From assembly GCA_022709755.1 (NCBI GenBank), contig JAKLIF010000004.1, positions 1 to 64,000 of the forward strand: a DNA stretch of 64,000 nucleotides, read 5' to 3'. Below the pieces are notes generated by a model. It ran no database searches. It was not told the DNA's origin and was given only the letters and a program-made list of their open reading frames with translations. Shown in pieces: positions 33,066 to 41,594 of the stretch (within the stretch, counting starts at the first letter, position 1; each line of letters opens with the position of its first letter). The position numbers were made by a program, and so were the translations under genes. The DNA comes from Elusimicrobiota bacterium. GTDB taxonomy: Bacteria > Elusimicrobiota > Elusimicrobia > FEN-1173 > JAKLIF01.

Positions 33066-35546
33066 TCAGACGGGAGTCGGATGTATCTCGGGAAGGCGGA
33101 AATGCAACCGTTCCCCCAACTCGTGGAACGTCTTCCAATCCGCCGCCGACAGTTTATCACGGCAATCGCAGGAACTGAGTCGCGTCTGCCACAGTCCATA
33201 GAAAAGGTTCTCGGCCTCCCACAGATTGACGGGGAGGTTCAGTTCACGGGCGATGTCGATGACGCGGATCACTTCCTGGGCCCCCGCCGGGTTCATTGTC
33301 TGGACAAGCTTCCTCATGTCCTCGTCGATATGCCGTTTAAACCGATGCGTCATATAATTCTTATCGAGCGATATGCCCAACCGCCGCGCCTCACGGTCCA
33401 GGTTGACCAGTTTCGGACCGGACTGGGGGTCCGCATGGAGCTGATCCAACACCCGCTCCACATCGCTGTGATAGACATACTGGGCGGCCAAGAGGAACGC
33501 CTCGGGGATCGGGGCATTGTGTTCCGCCAAAGAATCCATCAACGCCTTGCTGTCTTCGAGCATCATCCGATAGGTCCCGTCGAACTTCTTCAGGATATCC
33601 CGTGTGACCCACCCCAAAGCCCGGCGACGCTCTTCCAGGAACAAGTCCTGGAGCGAATAATATTTCGGTTCGAAGTGATGGCCGAGCAACCGCACCGTCT
33701 CCGACACGGAAGCTTTTTTGAACACCCGGAAGATGGATTCTTTCAGCATCTCGTATTCCGCCGCCGGGAGCGGGGCGCGCAACGTGCATTGGAAGTCGCT
33801 TCCGGAGACATGCAACACCGCAAAAATGACATCCAGCTTCTCGTGAGTGATCAACGAGGTGACCTGGGCGCGCCCGATGGCCATCGTCGATCCGCCGGCC
33901 GTCTCTTTCCGGTAATCCTCCCGGCGGATCCGATAGCAGTAATCGGTCGTCTCGTCGGGCCAGTCCTCCAACAGGGAGTGGATGGCGAAATGAGCGGTCA
34001 CGCGGCGCAGGTCCGAGAGCACGGGTTTCACATACCGGCGGTAGACCTCGGCCCCGTGTCCCAATTCCGGGATATTGCTCTCCGCCTCCCTCAAACGCTG
34101 GACGAATTCGGATTCCAAGGACTCATCCCCGCCGCATTCCTGCGACAATTGGATGGCCCGCGCGGCGAACTTGATGATCAAGACCGTCTCGATCCCGGAG
34201 ATCTCGTCAAAGAACCAGCCGCAGCTGGTAAACATCCGGTGCGCATACCGTTCCAGCTCCAACAGTTTCAGGGCGGTCACCCGTTCCTCGTCCGTCAACT
34301 CCTTCAGTTGGTGGGCCTGGAAGAAACGGTCGACGGACTCCGGGCTCCGGTCCATCATCACGCCGATGTAATCGTTCAACGCCAACCAGGAATCTTTCAA
34401 CAAGACGCCGGCCTGCGATTCATACTGAAAATCCAGTTTTTCCTTGAGCCAGTTCAGGGACTCCCTCAATGGGCGGCGCCACCGTTGGTTCCAACGGGAA
34501 TCCACTCCCAACCGGCATCCGCAATCGGACCGCCATCGTTCCACCCCGTGGGCACAGCTCCAGGACGAGTTCTCGGCGATCTCCACTTCCATCTCGGGCG
34601 GATGTTTGGCGAGGAATTCCCCGTAGTTCGTGAGCGTGGCCACGCCGCTCTTCTCGATGCGATTGAGCGTATAGGCCAGGGCCATGTCCCCGAAACGGTG
34701 ATGATGCCCGTAAGATTCGCCGTCGGTGGCCACATGGACCAGCTGGTCGAAACGGCGCATATCCGAGAAACCGTTGAGGAGGCGCTGAAAGAACGTCTCG
34801 CCGGAATTCAGGATCCCCTCGAACGCGATGGACCGAGACACCGGGGCGTCATAAAAAAAGAGGTTCATGGTGTAACCGCGCGGCGACAGCCACCGGTAGG
34901 CCCGGCTGGGATCGATCCGCCCGCCCCTCACATCCGTCTCATCCTTGGAATTCCAGCTTCCGGGGATATCCGACGTCAACGGCCTCACCCGCATGGCCTG
35001 GTCGGGCGACAGCACCGTGAACTGGATCCCCATGTCCGCCAATACTTCCAGCGTTTCGGTGTTCACCGCCGTCTCGGCCAGCCACATCCCCTCCGGCATC
35101 CGCCCGAACCTCTGCCGGAAATCCTGGATCCCCCACACCACCTGGGTGACCTTGTCGCGGCGGCTGGCCAGCGGCATGATCACGTGGTTATAGACTTGGG
35201 CCATGGCGTTCCCGTGTCCGCCGCGTTGTTCTCGACTGACGGCATCGGCGGCCAGGATGGCCTTGTAGACGTCCGGTGTGTGTTTCTGTAACCAGATGAG
35301 GAGGGTCGGGCCGAAATTAAAACTCATCTTGGCGTAATTGTTCAGGATGACGCCGATGCGACCGTGCGCATCCAAGATGCGGGAGGCGGTGTTGGGGGCG
35401 TAGCATTCGGCGGTGATCCTCTCGTTCCAATCGTGCGCCGGTCGGGCGGAATCCTCCACCTCGATCTCTTCCAGGGCGGGAGACTCCCGCGGAGGCTGGT
35501 AGAAATGCCCGTGGATGCAGATATATTTACGAAGAGGGGTCGACAT
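33066..35546 (-). CDS. Glycoside hydrolase family 57 protein with DUF3536 domain
   Basis: 826 residues, no signal peptide, so cytoplasmic. The N-terminal GH57 (alpha-amylase/branching-enzyme type) domain starts YICIHGHFYQPPRESP with the family's conserved HGHFYQPPR, and continues through ERITAECYAPNTA, FGPTLLIWLQKH, GNAMAQVYNHVIMPLA and GMWLAETAVNTETLEVLAD; the Glu of WLAE is at the family's usual nucleophile position. HVATDGESYGHHHRFGD follows, with an Asp suited to the acid role. The C-terminal half (about 400-826) matches the DUF3536 architecture that accompanies some GH57 proteins. It sits 15 bp after glgC, so a role in alpha-glucan (glycogen) metabolism is likely. Exact activity is not determined. 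Confidence 0.85.
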   Translation of the reverse strand: MSTPLRKYICIHGHFYQPPRESPALEEIEVEDSARPAHDWNERITAECYAPNTASRILDAHGRIGVILNNYAKMSFNFGPTLLIWLQKHTPDVYKAILAADAVSREQRGGHGNAMAQVYNHVIMPLASRRDKVTQVVWGIQDFRQRFGRMPEGMWLAETAVNTETLEVLADMGIQFTVLSPDQAMRVRPLTSDIPGSWNSKDETDVRGGRIDPSRAYRWLSPRGYTMNLFFYDAPVSRSIAFEGILNSGETFFQRLLNGFSDMRRFDQLVHVATDGESYGHHHRFGDMALAYTLNRIEKSGVATLTNYGEFLAKHPPEMEVEIAENSSWSCAHGVERWRSDCGCRLGVDSRWNQRWRRPLRESLNWLKEKLDFQYESQAGVLLKDSWLALNDYIGVMMDRSPESVDRFFQAHQLKELTDEERVTALKLLELERYAHRMFTSCGWFFDEISGIETVLIIKFAARAIQLSQECGGDESLESEFVQRLREAESNIPELGHGAEVYRRYVKPVLSDLRRVTAHFAIHSLLEDWPDETTDYCYRIRREDYRKETAGGSTMAIGRAQVTSLITHEKLDVIFAVLHVSGSDFQCTLRAPLPAAEYEMLKESIFRVFKKASVSETVRLLGHHFEPKYYSLQDLFLEERRRALGWVTRDILKKFDGTYRMMLEDSKALMDSLAEHNAPIPEAFLLAAQYVYHSDVERVLDQLHADPQSGPKLVNLDREARRLGISLDKNYMTHRFKRHIDEDMRKLVQTMNPAGAQEVIRVIDIARELNLPVNLWEAENLFYGLWQTRLSSCDCRDKLSAADWKTFHELGERLHFRLPEIHPTPV

Positions 35547-35561
35547 GGGAAGTTCCGCGGA

Positions 35562-36794
35562 TTATCGCTTCAGGTGGGCCCACTTGGCCCGCCCGCGCGA
35601 GAGCACGACGATGCCGGACTTGTCGACGTGATAGCGTTTTTCATCCTTGCTCTGGTCATACCCGACATCGGTGTCCGCCGGGATATTGTTGAATCGGTCC
35701 ACGATCGCGCGATTCAACCGCGCCCCGGGGCCGATCTCCGTGAAATCCATCACCACGCAATCCTCCACGACGGCGCCGGGATGGATCTTGACGGCCCGTC
35801 CGATGACCGAATGGCGGACGGTCGCCGAACGCACGATACTGCCGTCACCGATGATGGCGTCGCGGCACTCGCCCCCGAAGATGCGGGCGGAGGGACCGTC
35901 ATAACGGCTCGCGTAGATGGGCCATTCCTCGTTGTCCAAGTCCATCCGGGGATGTTCGCCGAGCAGGTCCATGTTGGCGGACCAGAACGATTCGATGTCG
36001 CCCACGTCCCGCCAATAGCCCTTTTCCTCATGGGGCTTCAGCCCCGGCAGATCCGCCTTCAAGAAATCATAAGCGAACACCTTGCAACTTCCCAACAGTT
36101 CGGGGATGATGTTCTTACCGAAATCGTGAGCCGACTCGCCGCGCTTGGTGTCCTCCACGAGTATCTTCTCGAGGATGTCGCGGTTGAAAACGTAGTTCCC
36201 CATGGACGAATACGCCATGCCTTCGTTCCCGGGGATGGGTTTCGGGCTCTTGGGTTTTTCCTCGAAACCGACCACCCGCCCCGCCTTGGTCGCCTCGATG
36301 ATGCCGAAACTCTTGGCCTTCTCCAGAGCCACCGGCAAAGCGGCCACCGTGACGTCAGCCCCCTTGTCGATGTGGTAATTCAGCATCTGCCCGATGTCCA
36401 TCCGGTAGATGTGGTCCGACCCGAACACCATCACGATGTCCGGATCAAAATCCTGGATCAGGTTCAGGTTCTGGGCCACCGCATCCGCCGTTCCCCGGTA
36501 CCACATCTCCCCGATACGCATCTGGGGAGGCACCACCGTGATGAAGTGGTCTTGGATCAGGCCGCGGTTCCGCCACGCCACGCGCAGATAATCGATCAAC
36601 GACTGGGACATGTATTGAACCAGCACGTAGATCGACAGGATCTGCGAATTCACGAAATTGCTCATCACGAAGTCGATGATGCGGTATTTTCCGCCGAACG
36701 GCACCGCCGGCTTGCCGCGTTCCTTGGTCAGCGGGAAAAGGCGCTCGCCCTTTCCGCCGGCCATGATGATGCCGAGCACTTTAGGTCGTTTCAT
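35562..36794 (-). CDS. glgC: Glucose-1-phosphate adenylyltransferase (ADP-glucose pyrophosphorylase)
   Basis: 410 residues. It makes ADP-glucose from glucose-1-phosphate and ATP for glycogen synthesis. The N-terminal nucleotidyltransferase domain has GIIMAGGKGERLFPLT (nucleotide loop), RGTADAVAQNLNLI, VMVFGSDHIYRMD, and the sugar-phosphate site in FEEKPKSP. GYWRDVGDIESFWSANMDLL is the conserved linker. The C-terminal left-handed beta-helix (hexapeptide) region begins about 300 (IFGGECRDAIIGDGSIV, SVIGRAVKIHPGAVVEDCVV). It lies between the M20 hydrolase and GH57 in one unit. Glycogen synthase is not in the window. Confidence 0.93.
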   Translation of the reverse strand: MKRPKVLGIIMAGGKGERLFPLTKERGKPAVPFGGKYRIIDFVMSNFVNSQILSIYVLVQYMSQSLIDYLRVAWRNRGLIQDHFITVVPPQMRIGEMWYRGTADAVAQNLNLIQDFDPDIVMVFGSDHIYRMDIGQMLNYHIDKGADVTVAALPVALEKAKSFGIIEATKAGRVVGFEEKPKSPKPIPGNEGMAYSSMGNYVFNRDILEKILVEDTKRGESAHDFGKNIIPELLGSCKVFAYDFLKADLPGLKPHEEKGYWRDVGDIESFWSANMDLLGEHPRMDLDNEEWPIYASRYDGPSARIFGGECRDAIIGDGSIVRSATVRHSVIGRAVKIHPGAVVEDCVVMDFTEIGPGARLNRAIVDRFNNIPADTDVGYDQSKDEKRYHVDKSGIVVLSRGRAKWAHLKR

Positions 36795-36816
36795 GGGGCT
36801 CTGTCGGTCCGATGGA

Positions 36817-38076
36817 TCAGCCGATCTTCTTTCCCAGTATGTGGGGGAACAGCGCGTAAAAAGCCGTCGCGTCGGTCAACTCACCCAACGGGCACTGGTC
36901 CATGACCGTGTGCGCATAGATCTCGTTCGACGGCGCGAACCCGATGCACGGGATGTTCGCCTTGCCGGCCCAATAGGTCGCGTTCGTCGAAAAATCCCAG
37001 CGATATGCCTGCCCGTCGGTCTTGTCCGAGAACGGGAAAGGATATTTTTTGTCGTATCCGAGACGTTTCCGCGTCTCCAGGCCCGCCTGCACGATGGGAT
37101 GGGACTCCGGAAGGCACCAGGCCGGAAAATATTTGTCGACCTTGAAGACGTCTCCGGTGTAGGACGGCGTATCGTAGAGCATCTCCTGGATGTCCACATC
37201 GCCGGCATGAGGCAACGATCTCAGCTCCTGCAAAACGGACTCCTTGGTCTCCCCGAACGTCGTTCGCCGGTCGATGTAGGCCACGCATTCGTCGGGGACC
37301 GCGTTGATGGACGGACTCGTGCTCTCGATGATGGAGACCACCGCCGTGCCGCGTCCCAGGAACGGGTCGCTGTGGATGCGGGGGTTCAGCGCCTCCACGT
37401 CGAGGATGAAACGGGACATCTTGTAGATCGCATTGTCTCCCAGGTGCGGCATCGACGCGTGGCAGGCCTTCCCCTTCGCCATGACCTTCAGTTCCAGCCG
37501 GCCCCGATGCCCGCGGTAAATCTGCATCCGCGTGGGCTCGCCGATCACCACATAATCCGGCTTCACCTTCTCGCGCACGTGGAGCCCGTTGGGGGCGATC
37601 CCGTCGCACCATTCTTCCATGTTACCGAAATAGTAGGCCGTCCATCCGTCCAGGAGCCCCAGTTCGTTCGCATAGCTGAGGCCGTAGACCATGCCGGGCG
37701 TGGATTGTTTCTCATCGCTGGCCCCGCGGGCGTAGAGGACGTCTTTCTCGATCTTCCCCTTGAACGGATCCCATTTCCAAGCGCCTTTATCTCCCAGCCC
37801 GACGGTGTCGATATGGCTGTCGTAAAGGACGACCCGTTTCCCGGTGCCGATCTTCCCGTAAACGTTCCCCATCTTGTCGAACTTGACGTTCTGAAAACCG
37901 AGTTTTTTCATCTCCGCGGCGATGCGCTTCCCCACGGGACCGATCTTTGAATCCATGGCGGGGATCGCCAGGATGTCGCGGAAGAACTTGATGATCTTGG
38001 GCTTGTCCTTCTCCACTTTGCCCTGGATCGCGCGGACGATTTCAGCGTCATTCATCGTGATGGTTTTTTTGGACAT
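36817..38076 (-). CDS. M20-family metallohydrolase, YgeY type
   Basis: 419 residues, cytoplasmic. Metal-binding and catalytic features of the M20 family are present: DSHIDTVG (first His and Asp), GASDEKQSTPGMVYG (bridging Asp), NMEEWCDG (paired Glu), VVIGEPTRMQIYRGHRG, and the C-terminal His in YAHTVMDQC. This set is closest to YgeY-type hydrolases, annotated as selenium-metabolism-linked, and more distantly to succinyl-diaminopimelate desuccinylase and ArgE. It removes acyl or carbamoyl-like groups from amino compounds; the real substrate is unknown. A ribosome site (AAAGGA) and a good promoter precede it; glgC follows after 22 bp. Confidence 0.8.
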   Translation of the reverse strand: MSKKTITMNDAEIVRAIQGKVEKDKPKIIKFFRDILAIPAMDSKIGPVGKRIAAEMKKLGFQNVKFDKMGNVYGKIGTGKRVVLYDSHIDTVGLGDKGAWKWDPFKGKIEKDVLYARGASDEKQSTPGMVYGLSYANELGLLDGWTAYYFGNMEEWCDGIAPNGLHVREKVKPDYVVIGEPTRMQIYRGHRGRLELKVMAKGKACHASMPHLGDNAIYKMSRFILDVEALNPRIHSDPFLGRGTAVVSIIESTSPSINAVPDECVAYIDRRTTFGETKESVLQELRSLPHAGDVDIQEMLYDTPSYTGDVFKVDKYFPAWCLPESHPIVQAGLETRKRLGYDKKYPFPFSDKTDGQAYRWDFSTNATYWAGKANIPCIGFAPSNEIYAHTVMDQCPLGELTDATAFYALFPHILGKKIG

Positions 38077-38122
38077 GTTTCTTTCCTTTCACAAGTCCCT
38101 GAATTTTGTTTTGAGACCGCAT

Positions 38123-38151
38123 ATTTTATCCCATCTAGTAACGAAAGTCAA
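38123..38151 (-). promoter_or_regulatory. Sigma70-type promoter of the M20-glgC-GH57 unit
   Basis: On the minus strand, TTGACT (38146-38151) and TAAAAT (38123-38128) are separated by exactly 17 bp, each matching the consensus at five of six positions. The start codon is 46 bp further on, preceded by AAAGGA at a suitable distance. This is the best promoter seen in the window. The rest of the 38077-38258 gap is AT-rich with no gene. Confidence 0.7.
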
Positions 38152-38258
38152 TTTATAGACGGATTCCGGCCCAAAACGTCCTCCCGGGAGCGTTTGAAAC
38201 TTCCTTCTTTCTATGCTTAAATGGTTTTTCGTATGAATCCCCCGGCGACCCTCGCCCC

Positions 38259-39542
38259 ATGCTGAAGAACCTGATCCTCATATCAGCCGACACCCTCCGG
38301 TTCGACGCCCTCGGATGCGAACCCGACACCCGTTTTCTGGAACGCCCCGGTTTTTCCCCCTCCGGCCGGCGCGAAACCCCGGCCATGGACCGGCTGTCGG
38401 GCCAAGGGATCCATTTCAACAATTGCCTCACCACCGCCCCCTATACGACCAATTCCCACGCCAGCCTCTTGACTGGATGCTGGCCCTGGAGACACGGGAT
38501 CCGTCCCATGCTCGTCAGCCGCCGGATCGGCGACGGAATCCCCGTCCTGGCGGAACGCCTCAAAGGAGCCGGGTTCGCCACCCTGACCGCCACGGGGATG
38601 CCCCATATCTTCAATTCAGAGAGACCCGATTTCCGTCGGGGCGTGGACGATTTCATCAACATGGAGACACATCTTCTCGGCCAAAACATCCCCTCCGTTT
38701 ACGACTGGATCCGGACCCACCAGACCGACCGTTTTTTCGTCTTCTATCATTCGACGACGATCCACGACTACATCACGCCGACCACCCTGCAGCGCTCCGG
38801 CGCGACGGCGAAACTGAACCCGTCCGATTTCTATAGCGAGATCCGGACCATCTTTTCGGCCCCACCGCCCACTCAGATGGCCCTCTACCTTCAAGCCGTG
38901 AACCATTTCGACCGGACCGAGATCCGGCCGCTCCTGGATTTCCTGGAAACCCGGAAATTGATGGACTCGACTCTCCTGGTGCTCCTTTCCGACCATGGAG
39001 AACCGATCCGCCCGGGAGCCGCCCAACACAGGGACCGACTGACAGGAGAATCTCTCCGGGTCCCCGTCCTGCTCCACGCGCCCGGGAACATCCCCGGGAA
39101 CCGGCGGATCCAGGATCTCGTCAGACTCATCGACGTGCATCCCACCGTCCTCCATCTATTGGGTCTCCCTCCCGACAGGCAGACCATCGACGGTCAAGAC
39201 CTCTCCCCCTACTGGGCGTCCGAGGCCCCTCCGTCCCCCCGGATGGCCTACGCCGAAGTCGCGATGCACTCCACCGCCGAGGCGGAAGAACAGGTGCTCT
39301 CCCGCTGCGTCCAACGGGAAGACCGGAAAATCGTCCGGTCCTCGAAAGACGCGACGGCCCTTTATGACCTGTCCGAAGATTTTCTTGAGACCACCCCGCG
39401 GGCCGCGACCGGAGACCCCCTTCTTGCCGAACTCGAGGCGATCATCCGTTCCGACAGGCCCCTCCCATCCCCCGAGGAAAACGCGACCGGCCCTTCCCGC
39501 GACGTCGTGGAACGTCTGAGACAATTGGGGTATCTGGAGTGA
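38259..39542 (+). CDS. Sulfatase-fold hydrolase (alkaline phosphatase superfamily) with Thr at the nucleophile position
   Basis: 427 residues without an evident signal peptide. The order of motifs is that of arylsulfatases: NLILISADTLRFDALG (metal-binding Asp), APYTTNSHASLLTG, TLLVLLSDHGEPI (metal-binding DHG), RVPVLLHAPG and LVRLIDVHPTVLHLLGL. The CxPSR active-site motif, in which Cys becomes formylglycine in true sulfatases, reads TTNSH here. Thr therefore stands at the nucleophile position, as in phosphotransferases and phosphohydrolases of this superfamily. It is probably not a formylglycine sulfatase; a phosphoester or phosphotransfer role fits better. It is the first gene of a three-gene plus-strand set and has a weak ribosome site. 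Confidence 0.75.
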   Translation: MLKNLILISADTLRFDALGCEPDTRFLERPGFSPSGRRETPAMDRLSGQGIHFNNCLTTAPYTTNSHASLLTGCWPWRHGIRPMLVSRRIGDGIPVLAERLKGAGFATLTATGMPHIFNSERPDFRRGVDDFINMETHLLGQNIPSVYDWIRTHQTDRFFVFYHSTTIHDYITPTTLQRSGATAKLNPSDFYSEIRTIFSAPPPTQMALYLQAVNHFDRTEIRPLLDFLETRKLMDSTLLVLLSDHGEPIRPGAAQHRDRLTGESLRVPVLLHAPGNIPGNRRIQDLVRLIDVHPTVLHLLGLPPDRQTIDGQDLSPYWASEAPPSPRMAYAEVAMHSTAEAEEQVLSRCVQREDRKIVRSSKDATALYDLSEDFLETTPRAATGDPLLAELEAIIRSDRPLPSPEENATGPSRDVVERLRQLGYLE

Positions 39543-39549
39543 CCGTCCG

Positions 39550-40221
39550 ATGACGACCTCAAAAACAGCCGGCCGGTCGATGGGGTCCCTCGAGAACCAT
39601 CACCCCTTTTCTCTCGCGTTCCGGGTCCGCGGACATTCCATGCGTTATCTCCTCCACCCGAACGATTGGATCCTGGTGGATCCCCTCCCCCTCGACCGGG
39701 CTCAATGGGGAGACCTGCTTGTTTTTTCACACTCCCGATCCCCCGAGATGGAACTGATCGTCCACCGGATTATCTGGAAATATCGCACCGACGACGGGTG
39801 GGAACCGCTCCTCCGGGGAGATTGGCGAGACGACCCCGATGCCCCTCCGAAAACGATCATCGGACGGGCCCGCGCCGTCGTCCGGAACGGGCGGGAAATA
39901 TCGCTGACGGGCCCCGTCATGCGGTTGATCGGCGGGGTGGTGTTCTTTTATTCCCGGATGATCAAGAAATCATACGGACTGGCGAATCAGGCACTGGCCC
40001 CATTCCAACGGCATCTCGGAGCCCCCCTGATGGGATGGGCCTCTTCCGAGCCAACCCGGCCCCGCCTGGCCCTCCGATGGGTCCTCCTGCATCTTTCGTC
40101 CCTGGGGGACTCGCTCAAAGACAACCTGAAGGCCCTGGTCTCCCTCTGTCCCCATGGGTTGATGATCCTCTTCTCCAAACCTTACACCGGCCCCGGATTG
40201 CGCGACAACACCGAGGGATGA
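39550..40221 (+). CDS. S26/S24-like signal peptidase-fold protein
   Basis: 223 residues. Residues about 18-110 resemble the signal peptidase/LexA-type catalytic fold: AFRVRGHSMRYLLHPNDWILVDPL (Ser in GHSM), then WGDLLVFSH, then ELIVHRIIW, then IIGRARAVV. The second catalytic position is His-Arg (VHRI) and not the Lys of bacterial SPase I, as in SipW/ER-type enzymes. One hydrophobic stretch (MRLIGGVVFFYSRM) follows, then about 90 residues of unrecognised C-terminal sequence. It starts 7 bp after the sulfatase-fold gene and precedes a small membrane protein by 7 bp. It may cleave a dedicated exported substrate; no substrate is evident. Confidence 0.6.
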   Translation: MTTSKTAGRSMGSLENHHPFSLAFRVRGHSMRYLLHPNDWILVDPLPLDRAQWGDLLVFSHSRSPEMELIVHRIIWKYRTDDGWEPLLRGDWRDDPDAPPKTIIGRARAVVRNGREISLTGPVMRLIGGVVFFYSRMIKKSYGLANQALAPFQRHLGAPLMGWASSEPTRPRLALRWVLLHLSSLGDSLKDNLKALVSLCPHGLMILFSKPYTGPGLRDNTEG

Positions 40222-40228
40222 CCCCCGC

Positions 40229-40624
40229 ATGACTTGGTGGAAAATCCTCGTCACCGGCGGGCTCATCGCCCTGGCCGAGACTCTCCACGGGATAGGAAGA
40301 GCGCGATTCCTGGCCCCCCGCATCGGAGATCTCCGGTCCCGACAGATCGGCGTGCTCTCCGGTTCCGCCCTCCTCCTGATCATCGCATACATTTCCATCC
40401 CATGGATTTCCCCCGCCACGATTTCCGAGGCGATGATCACGGGCCTCGCGTGGTTGGCATTGATGCTGGGCTACGAATTCTGTTTGGGGAGACTTCTCTT
40501 CAAGTTCTCTTGGAAGAGACTTCTATCGGACTTCAATCCGCTTGAAGGAGGATTCCTCGGGATCGGGATGTCCGTGTTGGTCTTCGCGCCGCTGCTTGCC
40601 GCGAAGATGAGACGTCTGTTCTGA
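40229..40624 (+). CDS. Small polytopic membrane protein of unknown function
   Basis: 131 residues with four hydrophobic stretches: ILVTGGLIALAETLHGIG, IGVLSGSALLLIIAYISIPW, ITGLAWLALMLGYEFCLGRLL and FLGIGMSVLVFAPLLAAKM. No family was recognised. The loop between the first two segments carries Arg-rich LAPRIGDLRSRQ. Codon choice matches the neighbours and the start lies 7 bp after the S26-like gene, so it is very likely a real gene co-translated with the two before it. Confidence 0.6.
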   Translation: MTWWKILVTGGLIALAETLHGIGRARFLAPRIGDLRSRQIGVLSGSALLLIIAYISIPWISPATISEAMITGLAWLALMLGYEFCLGRLLFKFSWKRLLSDFNPLEGGFLGIGMSVLVFAPLLAAKMRRLF

Positions 40625-40629
40625 TTCAG

Positions 40630-40647
40630 GGCGGCCAGGCGGCCGCC
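40630..40647. terminator. GC hairpin between convergent genes
   Basis: GGCGGCC-AGGC-GGCCGCC forms a perfect 7-bp stem with a 4-nt loop, 5 nt after the stop of the small membrane protein and 11 nt before the end of the convergent DUF4412-like gene. There is no U-tract on either side. Its symmetry and position suit a bidirectional transcription barrier. Confidence 0.5.
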
Positions 40648-40657
40648 ACCGGTGAAA

Positions 40658-41440
40658 TCAATTCCCGCCGTTCTGTTCCATCATCCGTTTCATCATCTCG
40701 CGTTGTTCCGGCGGCATATTCTTCATCTGTTCCTGCATGGCCTTCATGGCTTCGGGCGGCATGGCCCCGGCGGGACCGTTCATCCCCATCGGACCGTCCT
40801 CCTTCTTATATCCCGACGGGATCTCAAAAAGAGAGGCCGGCAACGTCTTCTTCTCGACGGCCACCAGTTCGACGGTATCCGCGATCTCCCCGTTGTCTGC
40901 CCGATGAACGCTCTTCACGACGAACCCATCCGCCCCGGCTCCTTGGAGCGCCTTCCTCAAAGCGTCTTCCCCTCCCGTTTCCGGACCCATGATCTTGGCG
41001 AAAGAGGCGAAATCAAGAATCTCCCGGGTGGTCCAGAATTCCGTCTCCCCATCCGCCCCGCCTGTCACTAAAACGTGTTGACAAAGATATCCGGCCACGG
41101 TCTCCGAACCCAGTTTTTTCACAGTGACCTTCCCCCCGGGGGAACCTTTTTTCCCCTTGGAATCCTTCACGTTCATCTCCGAATACGACCGCGCGGCATC
41201 GTTGATCCGATAAACGACATCCGGCTGAGAGGACTTGACGAGCATCGTCATCCGCATGTTCATGGAATTCCGTTTCATGTTGATATCCATCTCGTTCTTC
41301 GCTCCGGCCGGGGATATCGACATCTTCAAAGTGCCGTCCGCATCAGAAGACTTCATCCTCATCTTGATGATGCCTTCGAACTGAGCGGATACATTCACCG
41401 CAAACAACAGGATACTGCACACAGCGACCATCGTTTTCAT
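40658..41440 (-). CDS. Secreted DUF4412-like protein with methionine-rich C-terminus
   Basis: 260 residues from the ATG at 41440, set by AAGGAG 8 nt upstream; the frame opens three codons earlier with GTG. A signal peptide ends NVSAQ. The body (FEGIIKMRMKSSDADGTLKM..., MRMTMLVKSSQPDVVYRIND, SETVAGYLCQHVLVTGG, EFWTTREI, LPASLFEIPSGY) matches the DUF4412 type of periplasmic proteins, a beta-rich fold of unknown role. The last 45 residues are rich in Met and Pro (GPMGMNGPAGAMPPEAMKAM), a composition seen in metal-binding tails and in low-complexity linkers. It is monocistronic, with a perfect TATAAT upstream and a lipoprotein gene divergent from it. Confidence 0.6.
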   Translation of the reverse strand: MKTMVAVCSILLFAVNVSAQFEGIIKMRMKSSDADGTLKMSISPAGAKNEMDINMKRNSMNMRMTMLVKSSQPDVVYRINDAARSYSEMNVKDSKGKKGSPGGKVTVKKLGSETVAGYLCQHVLVTGGADGETEFWTTREILDFASFAKIMGPETGGEDALRKALQGAGADGFVVKSVHRADNGEIADTVELVAVEKKTLPASLFEIPSGYKKEDGPMGMNGPAGAMPPEAMKAMQEQMKNMPPEQREMMKRMMEQNGGN

Positions 41441-41490
41441 GGGGACCACTCCTTAAGATGTCATTTGCATTCAATTGAAAGAATCCTTTC

Positions 41491-41518
41491 ATTATATATC
41501 GATATTCTCTCCATTGGA
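41491..41518 (-). promoter_or_regulatory. Promoter of the DUF4412-like gene
   Basis: On the minus strand TATAAT (41491-41496) is a perfect -10 element. The -35 position 17 bp upstream reads TTCCAA, a weak match. The start codon at 41440 is 50 bp downstream with AAGGAG in front. The same AT-rich stretch also lies upstream of the divergent lipoprotein gene. Confidence 0.55.
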
Positions 41519-41594
41519 ACCGATTTTCCCCGCGGAGGCCCGATGCGACAGATTGATAATCATGCGGTTTTTATCTAACATATGGACGATCACC

